Positions 51,701 through 60,700 of a stretch of 64,000 bases of DNA are shown here, piece after piece. Under the pieces are notes generated by a model that saw nothing but the letters and a program-made list of their open reading frames with translations, had not been told where the DNA came from and ran no database searches. The position numbers and the translations under genes were made by a program. This DNA comes from Apoderus coryli (taxonomy: Eukaryota > Arthropoda > Insecta > Coleoptera > Attelabidae): the NCBI GenBank assembly GCA_911728435.2, contig OU452208.1:4526001-4590000 (forward strand), written 5' to 3'. Position 1 is the first letter of the stretch; every line of letters begins with the position of its first letter.

Positions 51701-54700
51701 TAGCCAATTTTCATAGGGTAGGTTGCAAAACGCCTGTGGACGCCTCTCTAAAGCTTCTAGATTTTTAGCCAATTCAGGAGGCCTAATATTATTATCATAT
51801 ATAACCGTGGTTTGATAAACGAATTGTACAGCTTCAAAATGTCTTCACTTGACCTCCGTCTCTAGGTTCATCAACCAAGTGATCAGCTACGAACTGGCAG
51901 GAACTGCAATCCATCTCAGAAAGTCTCTAATGGCATAATATTCGAGTATTAACAGAAATTGACGCTTAAAGTCCAAGTATACCGATATGGTATTGTTGTC
52001 CAGCATCGTCCTGTTTGGTCCACAAGTGGAGACACTCCAGTAGAGTTGACTCGACCAATCTCCCGGGCATAAATCCATGTCGTTCATTAGGAATAATGAA
52101 GCAGAAATGGTGACATTGCGCACGAGTCAAGCTAATTAGTCGATATATATCAGCAGTGTGTTTGTTTCCCTATTTGGAAATCCGCATCACGATTGAATTG
52201 AACTCCCTTCCGGTAGACTTCATGTCTGCATTATCAAAATTTTTTTAGAGATCTAGAATTTCAACTTTCTTGGAAGGAATGTGACTGTCAAAATTCTGCA
52301 TTTACCTGATGTATTATTGATTTGAAATGATCATACCACCGTAATAATTTATTTGTCAATTTACAGACAACTGCAAGTTCCTACGTGGGAATGACGAATC
52401 AATCAGCAAACTATGTCAATAATCAAACAGCGGCATATAATACGGCAAGTGCTACAAATACGTATCCGAACAATTATGCGTCAACAGCGACGTATCAAGC
52501 GACTAATAATGCATCAGCAGCATTTCCTTCAATCAGTCAGGCTAATTCGTATGGACCTGCAGCGAATCAAACGTATCCGCCCAATACTAGTCAGTCTGTG
52601 TATGGTACTAACACGGGTAAGTCTGTCCCACTAACTTCAACAACAGTTAGCAAAAACAATCCTACCAACTTTTGCTCTGTTGTCGGTAGCCACTTTCTTT
52701 TTCGAATGAGCAATCAACTTCATAATGGATTAAGAAAAAACTACAGTGTTAGATCAATCGTCTTGTCCTTGAATTTTTCATCTTTCCATATCTACATTGG
52801 AAGAAAAACTATTTCAGTCCGTTGAAGATCTGAAAGAAAATCGGAGCATCAGTGATATTGGGAATATGTTCGTAATTAGAAACAGGGCTATGGGATTGGG
52901 TGGCATTATTTATATTCTATTTATTACCCTAGAAATTGTCGTTTTCCTGTTTCCGAATTTGGTTTTAAATGTGAATAAATAGTTACTTTAAATAATGAAA
53001 ACTGATGACAACTTTTCAGTAATTTTGAACAGACACACGTGAGTGTCTGAACTGAATTATTAAAAATTAGATTGTTCAGACGTGAGGTCGCAAGTGCTGA
53101 TCCGATTTTAAAATTGCAGCCTTAAACATTTATGAATCATACACAAAATCACCTAAAATTAATCTGAGTAGTTTATGAGCAGAGTTTTCTGTTGTACAGG
53201 TTTGAATAACAACTCGAATTATGGCACTACAGCGACGAGCCAATATAATAGTTACAGCAGTTCAACAAATAGTCACAAATTAAATAAAGAGAGTGGATAC
53301 GACAGCAATTCGAGTACTGTGAGTAGTAGTCAAACAACTACGACGAGTAATGTGACGTCAACGTCAGCCTCAATATCGTTGAGTCAGACAACCATACCTA
53401 GCAACAGCAAAACGACGGCAACATTAGGTAAGAAAGGGTGTATATATTTCAAATTATTAAATAAATATTATTATTATTGAACAAAGATATTTCAACTAAG
53501 TGAAGAGCGAAAAAAAAATTAGGATTACCGTTGAAGAATAATCAAAGAAAAAATATTCAACATTACAATATAAATTCCTTATTTCCAATATGATGATTTA
53601 TTGCAGATACCCAATAACCTTTATCTCATGTCAGAACTAGAAATAGTTGAACCCACTGGCATGACAAAGGTCTAATGCGGAAGAAATTTAACTGATTGCT
53701 TCATAATACATTCAAATAGATAATATTATTAATATTATGTATAGTGACAATTGTGTATTATTTCAGCTGCGAAAAATGCAAGTGGTGTAGTGTCAAATAT
53801 TCCACCTGGTGTGGCACCAGTCATGAGCACTCCTTACATAATGGGACAGGTTCCTTACTTTCAGCAAACTGTGTATTCGTATGAGGATGTGCAAATGTTG
53901 CAACAGCGATTGCCGCACATGGTGAGTGGATATTTCTTATTATACCTTTGTGTTGTGACGGGGAAGTTGACTTAGTTTGATTTCTTTTTCAATAAATTTA
54001 ATTGCGGAATCTCGTCCAGTACTTAATCAGTTACATGTTTTCGAAAATTTATAAAAAATGATTGTCAATTCAAAAAAATTGTTAAGGAAAGGAGAATGTA
54101 CGACATCTAGTATTTCAGCATAAGAGCCAAATTCGTGGTATATCAAGTCTTGTTGCAGAGTCAAACAAGCTAATTTTATTTCGAATTTAGAATAATTTGT
54201 TTTTGTTTTTTATTATGTAGTGCTTCACCTTAAAAATTGATATCTAGACTTAGTGACATTGACGTATTTATGTATTATTCAGACAACACCCTACTTTGAT
54301 GTGAGTTACCAAACGCCTACCACACTGGCACCAGTGCGGGACGCGACACTGGCTAACGTTGGCTATTCCATGTCGTCAGATGGCCGGTTTACCAGAGGCG
54401 ACAACAATACATCACCAGTGCCCTCGACGTTGTCACAACAGACCAGCACATTAACGCAGGGCCATCAGGCGCAACCAATTCTAGCTGGTACGGGGCCGCC
54501 GTACTTCTTTGCCGCGACAGCATTTAATACTATTCCGAATTATGCACAGTTTGGGGCAATGTACACGGTAAGCAGTTTATTTCTAAATATCTTATGTTGC
54601 ACTTATCCAGGGTGCTTTATTGGAGTAAGGAACTACCTTATCGTTGTATATATACAGCTGATTATAAATATACGGGATGTTGATGAAAGTTCATGGAAAC

Positions 54701-57700
54701 TTTATGAGTGCAAACTCTTTTCTAACTTGCAAGTTAGACTTTGTCGATGATTAATTGTTATTATATATTACGATTTATTCATTAGCAATTGCCACCAGCC
54801 ACAAATGCGCACGGTTCCACAAATAGCAATCAGTACCCCAAACCAGCTACATATGGATCGGGTTACGGCAGCTATGATACATTGAATCAAACGCAAGACT
54901 ATACGAAAGGTGGTTATGTGAGTAATGCGCAATCGCAGAAAGGTGGCGCAGGCGGTAATGCGTCATCTGGTGGTTCGGCGGGCAATGATCTGGCTGCCAT
55001 GTATGGCAAATCTCATGCGACTTTAGGCAAGGTTAATGTAAGTAAAATTGTACATTTTTTAGTGTGTCTGAAATGGTTATGTAAAAAAATTACAACAGTC
55101 CGAAATAATTCAGTGTTTGTCCTACCAGTCTTTTTGGTACTCACCTACAGGGTGGCTTATTTTCGATAGTTTTACAAGTTATCTCAGTTATTAGTAAATA
55201 TTTTAATTTGTTTACAAAAACAAGATGTGGTCTCTTGAAAAGGATGGGTTCTATCTTGTGGGTTTGGTCTAAAACTGTAATTTTAAAAAATCTCCAACAT
55301 CTTCAGTCATGCTTATGAAATGCTTTTCTTTAGCTCATCGCCATAAATATAATATTATTTATAGGTAAACATATTTATATCAATATAATTACGTATTTTA
55401 AGTTTAAATTTCTCAAGAGATATATATACACTGAAATATCGGTGTCATCACTGCCACTATAGTATATTAAGTATAAAGGGCGGTAAAGTATTCGTTGCAG
55501 CCCGCCGCTGTATAGACGCACGAGTGAGCGAAGCGAGCGAGGGCAGCTATACAGCGAAGGGCTGCGGCGGCTTCACCGCCAGTGGTGCTTACAACTGTTT
55601 TTCGCCTGCCTCTTCATACTACAATATTAAACCAAAAGAACTTTATTTTAATAATTATTAATTATTACTGTTATGAACTGACAGTTTTTGACAGTAATTA
55701 ATGGGAGTATTTTTTGACGTACATGATAATATGCGTTATCCTTTGACAAACTCAGATCAGATAAACTTATGTGACAGGCTCACATGTCAATGTTGAGTAT
55801 TTTAAATGTAGAAAGAGACTGTCAAATTATTATCTGAGCGTGTACGCTATAGAAATTGATTTTAGAATCTTAAGTATATTTCGGTACTACAATAATAATT
55901 AAAAAGTGATTACTAATTAATAATGGACAATTTTAAATAATTAAATGAGTTTAGGGGAATGGCAGAAGACTATACCTAAGTAAACTTTCTCAATGAATTG
56001 TCAACTTATTCTCTAGATGGAATGCACATTAAGTTAAGTGAGTGAAAACTACTGATGTTAACGTTATTATTTGAAATCTAACAGTAGCGCCATCTATGAA
56101 AATAAAATAAAAAGAGCGGGCGCTAAATGGTCATTTACCGCCCGCATATGCGGGCGGTAAAACTCTGTTTAAGTGCAGGCAGGCGAAAAAAGTAAGAAGT
56201 AACGTATATATAATGCGTTAATAATTCAGCCTTTTTAAGCTTTTCGGCTACTAACTTTCATGGATTCCAGCTCTTGTTCTTGCAGATATTTTATCAGAGT
56301 GTATGTATGTTAACTATTACTTCAGCCTCCTGAAACGTTTAGTAATTTAAATTTTCCATAGTGCACATAATTTCTTTATTATCTTGATCTTACAGTCGTA
56401 CGAAAAACAAGGATTCCATTCGGGTACACCACCCCCATTCACTGGAGCCCTACATGGTAGTCAGAATGCTGGACTGGCGCCAAGCGGTACTGGTTATGCA
56501 CAACAAGTGTATATTCCGACAATGGCACCACATCAACAGCACCATTCAACTGCAATGATGCACCAGCCATTGCATCAGGTAAACGACATATCGTTACTCG
56601 CGTAACGACGAACATAAGTATATATAATAAATGTTACCACATGAACTGAGTTTTTTAACTCAGTGGCTTTAACCTGGTTAGGAGTAAAAAATTAGGTTGT
56701 TAGAATGACTGTCTTAATGTAAACTTTTGGGGACGGGTCGTAAGATTCAATAAGTGGTATCCATTCTATGATAAGCATTAGGGCTGTTTGATTTGTTTTG
56801 AAACATACATAATTGCGAATTTTTTACTTATTGAAATAGTCTGTTTTCCTTAATAATAATCTTTATTGTCTAACAGGTTAAAAAACCCAATTACAAGACA
56901 ATCCGACTAAATACATAATATCGTGTAGTAAACAATAATTTAAATACTTAATTGCGAATTCAAAACAATTCTGAATCTTAAATCTATACCTAAACTAATT
57001 AAACATTATAAACAAAAATAAAAATAAACAAAAATGGCGAACGGAGAAGAACACGATCGACCTCAAACGTCCCGACTGCGGAGGTAACCAATGACATTAT
57101 TTTTAAAAGTAGATATTGGATCCCCAAAATAGTTGACCATAATATGAATGCTTTTGTCATTACACTGGTGACAGGCCTGATACAACGGAGCCTTGGTTTC
57201 ATAATTAGTATGTATATGAGGTAGTCTGAACAATCGATGATGCCGAGCATAGTACTGGGGTAGATGGAAATTCAGTTGCTCAAGAAGAGCAGGACAGTCT
57301 ATCATGTCATTTAACAACCTAAACACAAACGTTTGACCAACCAGAACTCTGCGCATAGCGAGTGAATCAATTTGAAATCTCGCCAATAAATAACGGTGAT
57401 CAATCCCGCGAGCTGGAAACACACCCTCAGTTTTAAATAATAAAAATTTAAGGAATCTACGCTGGACGGACTCCAATTTACGCACATGGATGTCATAAAT
57501 AGGGGACCAGATAAATGACGCATATTCGAGTTTAGACCGCACCAAGGTGTAATATAAATTTAACAAACAGTTCGTGTCACGAAAGTCCTTTCCCATGCGG
57601 AGAATAAATCCCAAACTTTTTAAAGCATTCTGAGTTATATGCTGAATATGATAATCAAATGACAAGTCACTATCAATGAACACTCCGAGATCCTTGATCA

Positions 57701-60700
57701 CATCCCTTTTCTGTAGAGGTGTATTATTAATTCTATAATTAAAATTTAGTGGGCTATAACGCTTCGAAATTGTTAACTGTCCACATTTGTCAATGTTCAC
57801 GGGCAGTCCATTCGCGACACACCATTGTTCCAGCTTAAATAGGTCGTTTTGAAGGTCATGACAATGGTCGTAATCATCAACAATTCCGTAGAGCTTCAAA
57901 TCGTCCGCAAACAGTAGAGAGCGACTTTGCATGTCACTTATAATATCATTAATGTATATGGAGAAAATTAACGGGGCCAATATGCTACCCTGCGGTGCCC
58001 CGCTAGTCGCGGAAAATGTATGGGATTGGAATCCATTATATTCCACAAACTGACTTCGTCCCGAAAAGTAGGAGGCAAAAAACTCTACCAGATCCCAACG
58101 GAACCCTATATTTATCATCTTTTGTTTGGCAATTGAATGACTGATCCTATCGAATGCCTTTGACATATCAGTATAAATGTCAAAGGCACTTAACACTTTT
58201 ATACATAGCACTTGTTTTAACTGCTAATAATATTAAGAAAAAACACTTGCAAGAAGTTGTTTAGATTTAGGTAATTATATTGTGACTTGAATTCACTCGA
58301 TAACCCTAATTTCAGTTTAAATAATATTTTCAAACAAATTATAGGTACTCAAAATTTTATAAATTCGTTTACGCTATAAAACGCAACTTTTTCTGCAGTC
58401 CACAAAAATTACAACGTGGTTTTAACACGGAATAATGAAAATAGTATCAAAAAATAAACCTAAAACGTAATTTTTGTTAGTTAATTTATATCAAACGGGT
58501 TAGCTGAACAGACTGTCGTGTCCAACATAACAGTACTGAATCTCGCCCATCAGTAAAGACCTTTATTATTATTAAAAGGAAGGAAAAAAAACCGTAAAAA
58601 TAGTTATTTTGCATGATATAGTTTTGCATGCTTTTTTCTATACATTTTGTTAAATTGAATACAATAAATATGCTTAAAAGTTGATTTCCGTTTAGGTTAA
58701 CTCCAAGTCATTTTAAGTCATATTGTATATATACATATACAGCGTGTGCAAGTAAGAAAGTAAGTCTGCTGTAAATCTCGAAAATATTTTTAGTTTAATT
58801 GGTTAAGTGAACAGTAAAAATCCAACATCCAACTCCATAGGCTAAGGGCGACAGTATAGGACTGTTGGAGTGGGTGGCATAAAGATCTTGAGATTATCGG
58901 CTAAATTAGAGCTTAAATTAGCGGAACTTCAATCTAATTTTGTTTAGTAACAGTCATGGGTCGACAGATAGTGACGATATCGTTTTGTACATTTTTTTCT
59001 TGGAAATTCGTGTGTAATGTAGGACAATACTTTAACAAGAGAAAGGTAAACTACATAATAGTAGATTTTAAGATGTGATGTAACTTGTCAGTTGAAATAA
59101 ATCTGGACAGACAAAAAAAATAGACTATTTACATAACTCTTACGTTTTTATGGTCCTCTATAGGGATACCCTATTTATACTGATAACATTGTGGTCACAA
59201 AATGTCATTTGAAGTATTTTGGTGATGGCCATGCATGCATTAACTTTCACTGTTATCAATCAGCAGCTACAGAAACTTGTAATTTTTTTGAAGATAACCA
59301 TAACCTTAGGTTGAATGCTTCAAAATCAAAGACTATTCAATTTTGTTAACGTCAAAAGCGTGACTAGTTCAGTCTAACCTAAATATTAGTATAGATCATC
59401 AGATAATAGAGTTTGTAGAGTCTGCAAAGAGTCTTGGTCTGATAATAGATGAAATCTTAAGATTTGTAGGTCATGGAAGGTATATCACCGATCGGTTTGA
59501 CGTTGCTGTATTCTAATAAAAATTCGTTAACTTTAAGAATGAAAAAGTTCCTTTTTGGGAGTTTGGTTTTGTCCTAATTGAATTACTGCTACATTGTGTG
59601 TGTATTATCCTCGTCTGGACCGTGTTCAACAATATATGTACACACGCATCTTGTATTATATTTTTATTGATTGTAAATAGTAAAGTTTGTTTGGTCATTT
59701 TGCCAGACTTCGCGAATAAAGACTTTATTATTATTATTAACATTCAAAACTATAGTATCTAAGGTTTCTTCGCGTCAGCACAGTTGAACCGGTGTGACAT
59801 CACCTCCCACTAATTTGAATTTTCGTGGTAAACGCAACGACAGACGAAATCCAAGTCTAGCAAATGGAGGACGTTAATTTTCTCAATCAATTGTCAATTA
59901 GGTATGAATTTGAGGTGAATGAAAACTGTAGTAGAAATTTGTCATTGAAAGAAGGATTTATTTTTTATTTTTAGACTACAGATACTTTAGAGAAAATAGA
60001 TACATTTAAGTTATTCAGGAGTTACCATTATGCCTACTATCGATTGAAATTGAAAATATTTTCCAGCAAAAACCGTGAGTTGTGTTTGAGATACAGCCGG
60101 AGTTCTTTCTTATTTGTACATTCTGAACGTAATTAATAATTGAAAGGTTATGTGTATATCCCTTAATAGAAGTAAAAATATTTTATTGTATCTTCTCAAA
60201 TATTTTTAGTTTGGTTTTATAGATTACTTTTTTTTTTCTTTATTTTGCTTGTAGATAGATGTGAGGCACCAAGGCCGACGCACGGTAAGTTGACACCATT
60301 CGCTGTCATGCTTATCAGTTTGCCTAGATCATTTTTTGTGATAGTCAATAACATTCAAGTTATGTCGCTTTTTAACATAATTTTACTAGAAAAATAACGC
60401 TTACTGTAATTTGTTTGCTGGTTTAGTGTGTGAGGGTATTTTTCTTATAAGTTATTAATTTTATTTTATTTTTTAACTAACATATTTGGGTATATAGGAC
60501 GAAGGGCATAATATGTCCGAGAAATTTTTTTTGTGGTTTCCAGATAAAATTGAAAAGTATTATTTTACTGTTAACAAAAATGTATTAAACCAAAAAAAAA
60601 ATTGGGTATAAGAAAACTGATTTTGTTTTTACATGATTTTTTTTCTTAAAATCAAAACATAAATGTCAAGTATATTACGTACAATATTTTTGAAGTGAAT

